A stretch of DNA of 64,000 nt from Mesorhizobium mediterraneum (GCF_002284565.1 NZ_NPKI01000017.1:372001-436000); one strand, 5' to 3'; positions 44,071 to 52,388 are shown, numbered from the stretch's first letter. Numbers and translations: made by a program. Notes: a model not told the origin generated them from the letters alone.

Positions 44071-44160
44071 ATAGCGCTTTTAAATCGATATGACCCCACC
44101 TATCTTCAGGGCGTACACAAAGACGGAATGATCCGAAAGAAAGACGAAACGAGAAATACC

Positions 44161-44301
44161 ATGAACCTGATCCGCAACTACCGCAACTGGCGCCGCTACC
44201 GGGACACCGTTTCCGAGCTGAGCCGCCTGAGCAACCGCGAACTGACCGACCTCGGCATCAGCCGCAGCGACATCCACTACGTCGCTCGCAAGGCGGTCTA
44301 A
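44161..44301 (+). CDS. DUF1127 small arginine-rich protein, first copy
   Basis: 46 residues: MNLIRNYRNWRRYRDTVSEL then SRLSNRELTDLGISRSDI and HYVARKAV. L-S-D/N-R-E-L-x-D-L-G-I-x-R is the DUF1127 core. In Rhodobacter the related CcaF1 binds RNA and is encoded directly upstream of CcsR sRNAs; the same arrangement is seen here. In Agrobacterium members affect phosphate and RNA turnover (from memory). Nearly identical N terminus to the next gene, so a recent duplication. Confidence 0.92.
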   Translation: MNLIRNYRNWRRYRDTVSELSRLSNRELTDLGISRSDIHYVARKAV

Positions 44302-44355
44302 TCCTCTTCGGACCGCAAATGGTCCGAACCAGTTTGACTTGAAAAGAGAACGACA

Positions 44356-44496
44356 ATGAACCTGATCCGCAACTATCGTAACTGGCGCGTTTATCGCTCG
44401 ACGGTTACCGAGCTGGGTCGCCTTTCGAACCGCCAGCTGCATGATCTCGGCATCGTCCGCGACGAGATCAAGATCATCGCCCGCAAGGCGATCTAA
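44356..44496 (+). CDS. DUF1127 small arginine-rich protein, second copy
   Basis: 46 residues: MNLIRNYRNWRVYRSTVTEL then GRLSNRQLHDLGIVRDEI and KIIARKAI. The first 11 residues equal those of the first copy. GAGAACG precedes the ATG. The stop is 14 bases from the first CCTCCTCCC hairpin, so the sRNA array is probably processed from, or co-transcribed with, this mRNA. Confidence 0.92.
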   Translation: MNLIRNYRNWRVYRSTVTELGRLSNRQLHDLGIVRDEIKIIARKAI

Positions 44497-44504
44497 TCAA
44501 GGAA

Positions 44505-44622
44505 TTTCGCCAGGGTCGACCTCCTCCCCGACCCTGACGAATACGGTCAGCCTTCACCTCCTCCCGAGGGTTGACCACAAAAACGGCGCCCGCCGCACCT
44601 CCTCCCGCGGCGGGCGCTGTTT
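44505..44622 (+). ncRNA. Cuckoo/CcsR-type sRNA unit 1: three hairpins with ACCTCCTCCC loops
   Basis: Hairpin 1: CAGGGTCG (44511-44518) with CGACCCTG (44529-44536). Hairpin 2: GGTCAGCCTTC (44545-44555) with GAGGGTTGACC (44566-44576). Hairpin 3: GCGCCCGCCGC (44586-44596) with GCGGCGGGCGC (44607-44617), followed by TGTTTCC, so possibly the terminator. All three loops are the same ten bases ACCTCCTCCC, an anti-Shine-Dalgarno-like word. The arrangement behind DUF1127 genes fits the cuckoo RNA family of Rhizobiales and CcsR of Rhodobacter, known for stress-related regulation. Assignment by structure and context, without a covariance search. Confidence 0.85.
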
Positions 44623-44676
44623 CCCCGGGCGAAACGAGTTTCGTCCCAAGGGTTTCGCCCCCTTTCATCAGGCGAA

Positions 44677-44802
44677 ACGAATTTCGTCAAAGCCGACCTC
44701 CTCCCCGGCGATGACGAATACGGTCGATCTTCACCTCCTCCCGAGGATCGGCCAGCAAAACGACACCCGCCGGACCTCCTCCCCCGGCGGGTGTTGTTGT
44801 TT
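44677..44802 (+). ncRNA. Cuckoo/CcsR-type sRNA unit 2: three hairpins with ACCTCCTCCC loops
   Basis: Hairpin 4: GCCG (44692-44695) with CGGC (44706-44709), extended through an internal loop by CGTCA/TGACG. Hairpin 5: GGTCGATCTTC (44722-44732) with GAGGATCGGCC (44743-44753). Hairpin 6: ACACCCGCCGG (44763-44773) with CCGGCGGGTGT (44784-44794), followed by TGTTGTTTTC, a plausible rho-independent terminator. The loops are again ACCTCCTCCC without change, while stems differ from unit 1 by compensating changes (for example GGTCAGCC/GGTTGACC against GGTCGATC/GATCGGCC). Between the units GGGCGAAAC faces GTTTCGCCC. Confidence 0.85.
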
Positions 44803-44851
44803 TCAGGGTCGATTCACTCTGGGAGCCGTTTTGGCGGGACGTCCCCTGTCG

Positions 44852-45460
44852 TCAGTCCAGCGCACCGCTTTCCAGCACGCCCCGTTTCTTCCACTGGCTC
44901 AGCGGAAAAATGTCCGGCGCGCCGCCCATCGCCGCATACCAGGAATCCACCACCCATTCGGTGCCTCCGCGGTCGCTGATCACCGCCGTCCAATGGGGAT
45001 AGCGCCCGTCGACAAACAGGCCTCGCGAGGCATTGTCCTCGACCTTGTGAAACCTGAGCAATTTTCGCTCGGCAAGGTAGACCAGCAGCGCATGCGTATT
45101 GGTCGATTCGTCGACACAATCCATCTGGCCCCTGATGCGCGATGCACCGAATTCCGACTGCGGCAGATCGCGAACGCCGGTAGCCCGGAGAATGCGCTGC
45201 TCGAAATAGCGGACAGCTTTCTTGACAGCGGAACGCTCGGCTTGGGGCGAACCCGCGCCCGCACGCAGGATGGAGCGGAAACGCGCGCCGTCACCGGGGC
45301 CAAGCGCCAGCATCGTGCGATAGTTGCAACTATAGCCATGGCATATGGGGATCCGCTTGGAAGCCGTCGCGGCCAGTTCGCCGGCGGCCGCTGATCCGCC
45401 CGTGGCGATCACGGCTGTCAGAAAGATCACTTTGGCAAAGATCCCGAGACTCCCGTCCAT
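44852..45460 (-). CDS. Exported hypothetical protein, possible transglutaminase-like cysteine hydrolase
   Basis: 202 residues from ATG 45460. Signal peptide MDGSLGIFAKVIFLTAVIAT, cleaved near SAAAG. Conserved-looking points in order: Cys in GQMDCVDESTNTHALL, His in GRYPHWTAVI, Asp in GTEWVVDSWYA. Cys-His-Asp in this order is the triad of transglutaminase-like enzymes, so a cysteine hydrolase is possible; this is my inference. It converges on the sRNA array and is divergent from trmFO. Confidence 0.6.
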   Translation of the reverse strand: MDGSLGIFAKVIFLTAVIATGGSAAAGELAATASKRIPICHGYSCNYRTMLALGPGDGARFRSILRAGAGSPQAERSAVKKAVRYFEQRILRATGVRDLPQSEFGASRIRGQMDCVDESTNTHALLVYLAERKLLRFHKVEDNASRGLFVDGRYPHWTAVISDRGGTEWVVDSWYAAMGGAPDIFPLSQWKKRGVLESGALD

Positions 45461-45553
45461 TCTCCGACAGTAGACGATTGCAGCACTTGGCGCCAACAGC
45501 GCGGCTAACTCGGGCAATTGCAATCGCAGCTACAAGCGACTATTTCGGCGCTC

Positions 45554-46963
45554 ATGAACAAGAATCCCATTCACGTCATCGGCGGCGGTCTCGCCGGCTC
45601 CGAAGCCGCTTGGCAGGCGGCCGAAGCCGGCGTTCCCGTTGTCTTGCATGAAATGCGCCCCGTCCGCGGCACCGATGCGCACAAGACGGATGGGCTGGCC
45701 GAGCTGGTCTGTTCCAATTCCTTCCGTTCCGACGATGCGCAAACCAACGCCGTCGGCCTGCTGCATGCCGAAATGCGGCTGGCCGGATCGCTGATCATGA
45801 GCGCCGGCGATGCCCACCAGGTGCCGGCCGGTGGCGCGCTTGCCGTCGACCGCGACGGATTTTCCGAAGCGGTGACCAACAAGCTCGAAGCGCACCCGCT
45901 CATCACCATCCAGCGCGAAGAAGTGCCCGGTCTGCCGCCTGCGGACTGGGACCAGGCGATCATCGCCACCGGCCCGCTGACCGCACCTGGGCTCGCCCAA
46001 TCGATCGCGGAAGTGACCGGCGCGGATGCGCTCGCCTTCTTCGATGCCATCGCGCCGATCGTCCATTTCGACACGATCGACATGGACATTTGCTGGTTCC
46101 AGTCACGCTACGACAAGGTCGGACCCGGCGGCACCGGCAAGGATTACATCAACTGCCCGATGGACAAGGAGCAATATCTCGCCTTCGTAGGGGCGCTTCT
46201 GGAGGGCCAAAAGACCGAATTCAAGCAATGGGAAGGCACGCCCTATTTCGACGGCTGCCTGCCGATCGAGATCATGGCCGAGCGCGGCGTCGAGACGCTG
46301 CGCCATGGGCCGATGAAGCCGATGGGGCTGACCAATGCGCACAATCCGTCGGTGAAGGCCTATGCCGTCGTGCAGCTTCGCCAGGACAATGCGCTGGGCA
46401 CGCTCTACAACATGGTCGGCTTCCAGACCAAGCTGAAGCACGCCGAGCAGGTGCGCGTGTTCCGCACCATCCCGGGCCTCGAAGACGCCGAATTCGCCCG
46501 CCTCGGCGGCCTGCACCGCAACACCTATATCAATTCGCCGACGCTGCTTGACCATTCGCTGCAGCTGAAGTCGCGACCCGGCCTGCGCTTCGCCGGCCAG
46601 ATCACCGGTTGCGAAGGCTATGTCGAAAGTGCGGCCATCGGCCTGCTTGCCGGTCGCTTTGCCGCCGCCGAACGGTTGGGCCACGCACCGGCGCTGCCAC
46701 CAATCACCACGGCTTTCGGCGCGCTGCTCAACCACATCACCGGCGGTCATATCGTTTCCGACGACGAGCCGGGAAAGCGCTCCTTCCAGCCGATGAATGT
46801 CAATTTCGGCCTGTTCCCACCGGTGGAAGCACCGAAGTCAGAGGGAAAGCGCTTGCGTGGCAAGGACAAGACCGTCGCCAAGCGGCGTGCGGTGACATCG
46901 CGCGCGCTGGCCGACTGCCGCGAATGGCTGGGGCTGCCGTCGCGCGCGGAAGCGGCGGAGTAG
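45554..46963 (+). CDS. trmFO: TrmFO, folate/FAD-dependent tRNA U54 methyltransferase
   Basis: 469 residues from ATG 45554 ([20 protein letters not shown]). The FAD-binding GGGLAGSEA is at the start. The two catalytic cysteines are in [11 protein letters not shown] and [13 protein letters not shown]. It makes m5U54 in the tRNA T loop with methylenetetrahydrofolate. Full family length, all landmarks intact. Confidence 0.95.
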   Translation: MNKNPIHVIGGGLAGSEAAWQAAEAGVPVVLHEMRPVRGTDAHKTDGLAELVCSNSFRSDDAQTNAVGLLHAEMRLAGSLIMSAGDAHQVPAGGALAVDRDGFSEAVTNKLEAHPLITIQREEVPGLPPADWDQAIIATGPLTAPGLAQSIAEVTGADALAFFDAIAPIVHFDTIDMDICWFQSRYDKVGPGGTGKDYINCPMDKEQYLAFVGALLEGQKTEFKQWEGTPYFDGCLPIEIMAERGVETLRHGPMKPMGLTNAHNPSVKAYAVVQLRQDNALGTLYNMVGFQTKLKHAEQVRVFRTIPGLEDAEFARLGGLHRNTYINSPTLLDHSLQLKSRPGLRFAGQITGCEGYVESAAIGLLAGRFAAAERLGHAPALPPITTAFGALLNHITGGHIVSDDEPGKRSFQPMNVNFGLFPPVEAPKSEGKRLRGKDKTVAKRRAVTSRALADCREWLGLPSRAEAAE

Positions 46964-46993
46964 GCCTCTTCCGGACTTGTCGATCGGGCGACG

Positions 46994-47020
46994 GAAGAGT
47001 AGGATAATATACTACTCTTC
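46994..47020. promoter_or_regulatory. Nine-base perfect inverted repeat before parD
   Basis: GAAGAGTAG (46994-47002), spacer GATAATATA, CTACTCTTC (47012-47020). The spacer looks like a -10 region. It ends 18 bases before the parD ATG, a position expected for the autoregulatory operator of a toxin-antitoxin operon. Confidence 0.75.
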
Positions 47021-47038
47021 ATCATAGGGAGCAATTCC

Positions 47039-47329
47039 ATGGAGCCCGCCGAGAAACTGTCCGTCACCGTAACGCCCACGATGGCGCGCATGATCCGCGA
47101 AAAAGTCGAGGACGGCTCCTTCGGATCGGCAAGCGAGGTTATCCGCGCAGCACTTCGCGCCTTCCAGCGCGAGGAGGAAGAGCATGCCGAGCGCATGGCC
47201 TCGATCAGGGCGCGCGTGAAGGCATCGATCGAGGATACGAGACCGGGCTATTCGGGAGAAGAGGTTCGCGCTCACCTTCGGGAATTCGTCGCCCGACATT
47301 CGAGCCGTGCTGATGATTCAGCGGCTTGA
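47039..47329 (+). CDS. parD: ParD-family antitoxin
   Basis: 96 residues. Ribbon-helix-helix N terminus (KLSVTVTPTMARMIREKVED, GSFGSASEVIRAALRAFQRE) followed by an acidic and basic toxin-binding tail (GYSGEEVRAHLREFVARHSS). GGGAGCAATTCC precedes the ATG. The downstream parE frame overlaps its end by 17 bases but carries a stop codon, so the antitoxin may now act only as a repressor. Confidence 0.88.
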   Translation: MEPAEKLSVTVTPTMARMIREKVEDGSFGSASEVIRAALRAFQREEEEHAERMASIRARVKASIEDTRPGYSGEEVRAHLREFVARHSSRADDSAA

Positions 47330-47645
47330 AGTCGAGTATTGAGAAAATGCCAGGAATGATCTGGCCGACATTTTCAGGAACATCGTAGAGGCCGGCGGAA
47401 GCCTGGACATCGCGCTTAAATTCGTCTTGCGCATCGAAGACCGCTGTCAGAGCATCGGCAATGCGCCTCGTGGCGGCCGGTCGCGCAATGACATTGCGCC
47501 AGGATTGCGAACGGTTCCGTTCGAGCACTCCGCCATCATCGCTTACGTTGTCGATGACGATTTCGTACGCATCGTCAACATCTTCTATGGCGGTCGCGAC
47601 TACGAGATGCTGATGCGCGATGCCGGATCGAGCGATCCATCGTGA
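47313..47645 (+). pseudogene. parE: ParE-family toxin gene with an internal stop codon
   Basis: The frame from ATG 47313 reads MIQRLEVEY, then TGA (47340-47342), then ENARNDLADIFRNIVEAGGS and on through PRGGRSRNDIAPGLRTVPFE, AIIAYVVDDDFVRIVNIFYG and GRDYEML to TGA 47643-47645. The remaining text is a complete RelE/ParE-type toxin, so one nonsense change at codon 10 is the only visible damage. Re-initiation inside (ATG 47427) would lose the first helices. Confidence 0.85.
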
Positions 47646-47705
47646 CAGACCTCAACGGCCGCGGTGGTAGTTCCGGCTTTCTGGATTCCTCATACTTGGC
47701 AGCCT

Positions 47706-48557
47706 TCAGGCGTCCGGCCAGCCTCGCGTCGCGCAACGCAACAGCAGCCAATGCCGGCGCCAGGCCGAAAGCCGTGTCGCGCCGCTCAGAGGCGAATGAC
47801 GAGAACTTTCCATCTTGCTGAGATAGGCGCGCGAGAGAGCCAGCGGCAGAAATGCCGGGCGCAGCGAAACCGGCAAAGCCGACGCGCCGCCTTCGAATGC
47901 CGCAAGATGTTCCCGCGCCAGCGCGATCATCGCCGCCACAGCGCGTTCCGCCCCCAGCCCACCATCGCCCGCAACGAACTCCTCGGGCGACGACCCTGCC
48001 GCGGCCAGAATGTCGGCCGGGACAAAGCATTGCCCGCGCTTGCGGTGCTGCGGCAGCAGCAGCAACAGGCCGGTCATCGCCTGTGCGCAGCCTGCCCTGC
48101 CCGCAAGTTCGGAAAACCGCGGCGCTTCGACGGGATCGAGCACCATCGCCGCAAGCTGGATGAGCGCCGCTGCGGTCTCGCCGCAATAGCCTTCCAGATC
48201 GATGCGAGACGGCATAGGGTCGTCATAGAGATCGAAGATGCGGGCTTCGAGCATATTATCGAAGGCAAGTTTCGGCAGACGGTGGGCGGAAATCGTCGCC
48301 TTCAACGCATCCGCGACGGGATGGCCGACGCCTGCCCCGTCGTCCTCGGCTGCGATGACATCGCGCCACCATTGCAGCCGCACCTCGCCCGGCAGCGCCT
48401 CGCGGATACGGTCGCGGATGCCAGATATCTCGGCATTGAAGGCATAAAGCGAAAACAGCGCGTCACGCTTGTCCTCAGGCGCATAGAGCGCGGAAACATA
48501 GCGGTCATGGTCGGCGGCTCGCACCGTTTCCATGACGATTTTGGCGTTTTCGCTCAC
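47706..48557 (-). CDS. Squalene/phytoene synthase-family protein
   Basis: About 283 residues from GTG 48557 (VSENAKIVMETVRAADHDRY); TTG 48572 and ATG 48533 are alternatives. Family segments: YAPEDKRDALFSLYAFNAEI, LQWWRDVIAAEDD, LEGYCGETAAALIQLA. The usual first DxxxD is weak (FNAEISGIRDRI), as in the NDUFAF6-like branch linked to complex I assembly, so isoprenoid synthesis should not be assumed. Starts next to the Mth938-like gene, which is related to another complex I assembly factor (NDUFAF3). Confidence 0.8.
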   Translation of the reverse strand: MSENAKIVMETVRAADHDRYVSALYAPEDKRDALFSLYAFNAEISGIRDRIREALPGEVRLQWWRDVIAAEDDGAGVGHPVADALKATISAHRLPKLAFDNMLEARIFDLYDDPMPSRIDLEGYCGETAAALIQLAAMVLDPVEAPRFSELAGRAGCAQAMTGLLLLLPQHRKRGQCFVPADILAAAGSSPEEFVAGDGGLGAERAVAAMIALAREHLAAFEGGASALPVSLRPAFLPLALSRAYLSKMESSRHSPLSGATRLSAWRRHWLLLRCATRGWPDA

Positions 48558-48558
48558 G

Positions 48559-48948
48559 TCACTCGACGGCAATCAGTGCGGCGGCCACCGCACGGTTTTC
48601 CGCCAGAAGAACATTGTAGGTCCGCACGGCAGCCCCGGTCGACATCGGATCGGCCGTAATGCCCGCCGTCTTCAGCGCGGCACGCAGCGCTGCCGGCAAC
48701 GGCTTGAGATCCTTGCCGGCGCCGACCAGCAGGATCTCGACCTTGTCAGCCTCGTTGAGCAGCTTGGCGAAATCCGCCGCCGTCAGCGCCAGGGGGTCGG
48801 CCGGCTCCCAACCGTAGATGCCCGACGGCAGGCACAGCAGCGAGCCGCGATGCGACATGTCGGCGAAACGGAACCCGCCATTGCCGTAGGCCTCGATCGG
48901 CGCGCGGCCAGGGAAATGCGCTTCGCGGATGACGATGCCTTTTGCCAC
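48559..48948 (-). CDS. Mth938-like (NDUFAF3-type) domain protein
   Basis: 129 residues. The fold is recognisable from IEAYGNGGFRFADMSHRGSL and VEILLVGAGKDLKPLPAALR, ending TGAAVRTYNVLLAENRAVAA. It lies between secDF (14 bases) and the squalene-synthase-like gene. The eukaryotic relative NDUFAF3 helps complex I assembly and its neighbour resembles NDUFAF6, so the pair may act together; this is inference from context. Confidence 0.85.
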   Translation of the reverse strand: MAKGIVIREAHFPGRAPIEAYGNGGFRFADMSHRGSLLCLPSGIYGWEPADPLALTAADFAKLLNEADKVEILLVGAGKDLKPLPAALRAALKTAGITADPMSTGAAVRTYNVLLAENRAVAAALIAVE

Positions 48949-48962
48949 GGGCGCAGCAATCG

Positions 48963-51515
48963 TCAGGTTGCCACGGCTTTGCCGCCGCTCACCCGCTTCT
49001 CCTCATCGGCCGCCGCGGCCTGTGGCCGCAGCTTGAACAGGATGAGCAGAGGGGCGGCGATAAAGATCGACGAATAGGTTCCGAAGACGACGCCGAACAG
49101 CATCGCCAGCGTGAACGAGCGGATCACCTCGCCGCCGAACAGGACCAGCGCCAGAAGCGCCAGGATCGTCGTCACCGCGGTCAGCGTCGTTCTCGACAGC
49201 GTCTCGTTGATGGCGTTGTTCAACAATTCCGGCAGCGGCATCTTCTTGTATTTCCTGAGATCCTCGCGAACACGGTCATAGACCACGATCGTGTCGTTGA
49301 GCGAATAGCCGATGATGGTCAGGATCGCCGCCAGCGACGATTGGTTGAATTCGAGCCCAGTGATGACGAAGAAGCCGATGGTCATGACGATGTCGTGGAC
49401 CGTCGCGATGATGGCGCCGACCGCGAACTGCCATTCGAAGCGGAACCACACATAGGCCAGGATGCCAAGCAGCGCGACCAGCATGGCGATCGTGCCTTGC
49501 TTGGCGAGCTCGCCAGAAACCGTCGGCCCCACCACTTCGACGCGGCGGAAATCATACTGGTCCTGCAGCTCGCCGCGCACCTTGTCGATGACGGTCTGCT
49601 CGGCATTCTCGCCGCCATCCTGTGTGCCGACGCGGATCAAAACGTCGTTCGGCTCGCCGAATTGCTGGACCTGCACTTCGCCGATGTTGAGTTCCGTCAG
49701 CCTGCCGCGGATATCGGCAAGATCGGCGGTGCCATCCTTGGCCTGCACCTCGATCAGCGAACCGCCCTTGAAGTCGATGCCGTAATTGATGTCGACGGTC
49801 ATGAACAGCACGACCGACAGCACCGATAGCAGGCTCGACAGAGCGAACGTCCAGCGGCGGATGCCCATGAACGGAATTCTCGTACCGGGCGGAATGAAGG
49901 TCACCGGCGCCCGCGGCAATTCCTTCGGCCGCGCCCGGCGAAGCCAGATCGACACCAGCAACCGGGTGAAGGTGAAGGCGGTGAAGACGGTAGTCAGAAT
50001 GCCGATGGCGAAGGATATGGCAAAACCCTTCACCGGCCCCGTGCCGATCCAGAACAGCACCACGGTCGCGATCAGCGCTGTGACGTTGGAATCGACGATG
50101 GTCGCCAGAGCCTTGGTGAAACCGGTGTCGATCGCCTGGATGACCGAGCGGCCGGCTCTTCGCTCCTCGCGGATGCGCTCGTAGATGAGAACGTTGGAAT
50201 CGACCGCCATGCCGATGGTCAGCACGATACCGGCAATGCCCGGCAAGGTCAGCGTCGCGCCCAGAAGCGACAGCAGCCCGATGATCATCGCCACATGCAC
50301 CGCCAGCGCAAGGTTGGCGAGGAAGCCGAGGAAGCCGTAGGCGACGAACATGAAGGCGACGACGAGAATCGACCCGACCACGCCGGCGACCTTGCCGGCG
50401 TGAATGGAATCTTCGCCGAGCCCAGGACCTACCGTGCGCTCTTCGATCACCGTCAGCGTCGCCGGCAGCGCGCCGGCACGCAACAGCACGGCGAGGTCGT
50501 TGGCGCTCTCGGCGGTAAAATTGCCCGAGATTTGGCCGCTGCCGCCAAGGATCGGTTCGCGGATCTGCGGCGCCGAAATCACCTGATTGTCGAGGATAAT
50601 GGCAAACAGCTTGCCGACATTCTGCGAGGTCGCCTGGCCGAAGCGCGCCGCTCCCTTGGAATCGAAGGTGAACGAAACCACCGGCTCGTTGGTCTGGGAA
50701 TTATACGTCGCCTGCGCATCGGTGAGATTTTCGCCCGAAACGATGACCCGGTTCTCGATCAGATACGGAACCGGCGGATCATCCTGCGAATACAACACCG
50801 ATGATCCCGCCGGCGGGCGCCCGTTGAGCGCGTCCTGCACCGGCATCGACTGGTCGACCATCTGGAAGGTCAGCTTGGCGGTCTGGCCAAGAATGTCCTT
50901 CAGCCGCTGCGGATCCTGCAGGCCCGGCACCTGCACCAGAATGCGGTCTTCGCCTTGGCGTTGCACGATCGGCTCGGTGGTGCCGAGTTCGTTGACGCGG
51001 CGCTCGACGACCTCAAGCGACTGCGCCAACGCCGTCGACGTGCGGTACTTGATGCCGGCATCGGTGACGGCGAACTTGAGCAGGCCGGGCTCGGAATCAT
51101 CAAGCGACATCTCCTGGACGGAGCCGCCGCTGAACAGGCCGGCGGCCACCGGGTCGGTCAATGTCTTCAGCGCCGTCTTGGCGGCTTCGACCTGACCGGG
51201 ATCGGTGATGCGGACCTGCACGGCCCGGCCTGATCCGGAAAGGCCGGTGTAACCGATCTTGGCGTCGCGCAGCCGCGTCCTGATTTCGTCGCGTGTCGTC
51301 TCCAGCCGATCCTTGATCAGATCATTCGGATTCATCCTGAGCAGGATATGCGAGCCGCCCTGCAGATCGAGGCCGAGCGTCATCTGGCGCTTCGGCACCC
51401 AGCTGGGAAGCTGGGCCAGCGTGCTGGCAGAGAAAAGATTGGGCGCAGCGAGGATCACCGTGGCGGCCACGGCCAGCCAGATCAGGATCATCTTGAAGCG
51501 CGAGAAATAAAGCAT
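48963..51515 (-). CDS. secDF: Fused protein translocase subunit SecDF
   Basis: 850 residues. SecD half (1 to about 540) with LGLDLQGGSHILLRM and, in the membrane part, GMAVDSNVLIYERIREE; SecF half from about 555 with DINYGIDFKGGSLIEVQ and YSLNDTIVVYDRVREDLRK. The protein spans the membrane twelve times and uses the proton gradient to help release secreted proteins. The fused form is usual in rhizobia. yajC lies upstream, separated by a 332-base region made of a partial duplication. Confidence 0.96.
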   Translation of the reverse strand: MLYFSRFKMILIWLAVAATVILAAPNLFSASTLAQLPSWVPKRQMTLGLDLQGGSHILLRMNPNDLIKDRLETTRDEIRTRLRDAKIGYTGLSGSGRAVQVRITDPGQVEAAKTALKTLTDPVAAGLFSGGSVQEMSLDDSEPGLLKFAVTDAGIKYRTSTALAQSLEVVERRVNELGTTEPIVQRQGEDRILVQVPGLQDPQRLKDILGQTAKLTFQMVDQSMPVQDALNGRPPAGSSVLYSQDDPPVPYLIENRVIVSGENLTDAQATYNSQTNEPVVSFTFDSKGAARFGQATSQNVGKLFAIILDNQVISAPQIREPILGGSGQISGNFTAESANDLAVLLRAGALPATLTVIEERTVGPGLGEDSIHAGKVAGVVGSILVVAFMFVAYGFLGFLANLALAVHVAMIIGLLSLLGATLTLPGIAGIVLTIGMAVDSNVLIYERIREERRAGRSVIQAIDTGFTKALATIVDSNVTALIATVVLFWIGTGPVKGFAISFAIGILTTVFTAFTFTRLLVSIWLRRARPKELPRAPVTFIPPGTRIPFMGIRRWTFALSSLLSVLSVVLFMTVDINYGIDFKGGSLIEVQAKDGTADLADIRGRLTELNIGEVQVQQFGEPNDVLIRVGTQDGGENAEQTVIDKVRGELQDQYDFRRVEVVGPTVSGELAKQGTIAMLVALLGILAYVWFRFEWQFAVGAIIATVHDIVMTIGFFVITGLEFNQSSLAAILTIIGYSLNDTIVVYDRVREDLRKYKKMPLPELLNNAINETLSRTTLTAVTTILALLALVLFGGEVIRSFTLAMLFGVVFGTYSSIFIAAPLLILFKLRPQAAAADEEKRVSGGKAVAT

Positions 51516-51847
51516 AGGGCGTCGTCCGTCAGGGCGTTCTGGCGGATCGTTCCGCCTGGAATGGGGTTATTTCTTGGCGTTCTGGTTCGCCAAATGCTCG
51601 CCTCGAGCACAAGGCAGTTCACTTTGGTGCTGCCATCGGGCTTTCTTCAACTATTGTCAATCTTGCCGGCAAGGCACCAGCGGGCAATAGCACGACGAGA
51701 TCGTTGGCGCCTTGGACGGGGCGAGCGGGCTGGCGGCGAGAAGACTGGGCGCATCAAGAGCCCCTGCGATGGCCACAGCCACCGCAGATCAGAGTCATCG
51801 GCGTCGTCCGTCAGGGCGTTCTGGCGGATCGTCCCGCCGACATCCGA
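51516..51847. repeat. Decayed tandem duplication of the yajC-secD junction
   Basis: 51519-51592 (GGCGTCGTCCGTCAGGGCGT...GGTTCGCCA) recurs at 51799-51872 at about 85-90 percent identity; the second copy is the true 3' end of yajC. 51593-51645 continues as a decayed yajC text. 51715-51797 is a decayed copy of the secD 5' end (compare CTGGCAGAGAAAAGATTGGG at 51425 with CTGGCGGCGAGAAGACTGGG). The unit length is 280 bases. Confidence 0.8.
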
Positions 51848-52186
51848 TTATTTCTTGGCGTTCTGGTTCGCCACCGGCTCGCCCTTGACGCGCACGTCTG
51901 CGATCGTCGAGCGCAGCGCCGTTACCTTGGTGCCACCGCCGAGATCGATCTCGAGTTCATTGTCGTCGATCACCTTGGTCACCTTGCCGACGAAACCGCC
52001 GCCGGTGACGACCGTGTCGCCGCGGCGGACCGCCGCCAGCATCTCGCCGCGCTTCTTCAACTGCGTGCGCTGCGGCCGGATGATCAGAAAATACATGATC
52101 ACGAAAATCAGGACAAACGGCAAAATGCTGATGAACATATCCGGGGAGGCGCCGACGCCTTGGGCGTATGCCGGTGTCACGAACAT
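51848..52186 (-). CDS. yajC: Preprotein translocase subunit YajC
   Basis: 112 residues. One helix (MFISILPFVLIFVIMYFLII) followed by RPQRTQLKKRGEMLAAVRRG and VVTGGGFVGKVTKV. AGGAGTACC would be the ribosome site just upstream of the ATG. It forms the SecDF-YajC membrane complex with the downstream gene. Confidence 0.95.
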   Translation of the reverse strand: MFVTPAYAQGVGASPDMFISILPFVLIFVIMYFLIIRPQRTQLKKRGEMLAAVRRGDTVVTGGGFVGKVTKVIDDNELEIDLGGGTKVTALRSTIADVRVKGEPVANQNAKK

Positions 52187-52338
52187 CTAGGTACTCCTGA
52201 ATTTTGAAAGACAGCCGCCAAACCGTCCTGGGGAAATTTGGCGGCCCCGTGAAATTTCGCCGGAATATAGTCGGTAAAGTTGCCAATGCAACTGCGGTCA
52301 GGCATTTCAGCTGCTTTTCCGGCTGGTTGAGCCGTGTT

Positions 52339-52388
52339 AGAGCATGATCCCGAAAACGACGCCCGGTTTTCGGAAAAGATCATGTTCT
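52339..52388. repeat. Palindromic repeat of the ATGATC-CCGAAAA family
   Basis: AGAGCATGATC (52339) pairs with GATCATGTTCT (52378-52388) except one position; inside CCGAAAAC faces GTTTTCGG. It lies between the divergent yajC and DUF815 genes. Confidence 0.75.

Noticed and set aside
44505..44802. CRISPR-like appearance of the regularly repeated CCTCCTCCC
   Set aside because: The repeats are loops of individual hairpins with spacing of 27-47 bases and complementary flanks; there are no direct repeats with unique spacers and no cas genes.
48532..49829. Plus-strand frames opposite secDF and its neighbours
   Set aside because: Antisense shadows of secDF and the Mth938-like gene, rich in Arg, Asp and Gln, without ribosome sites.
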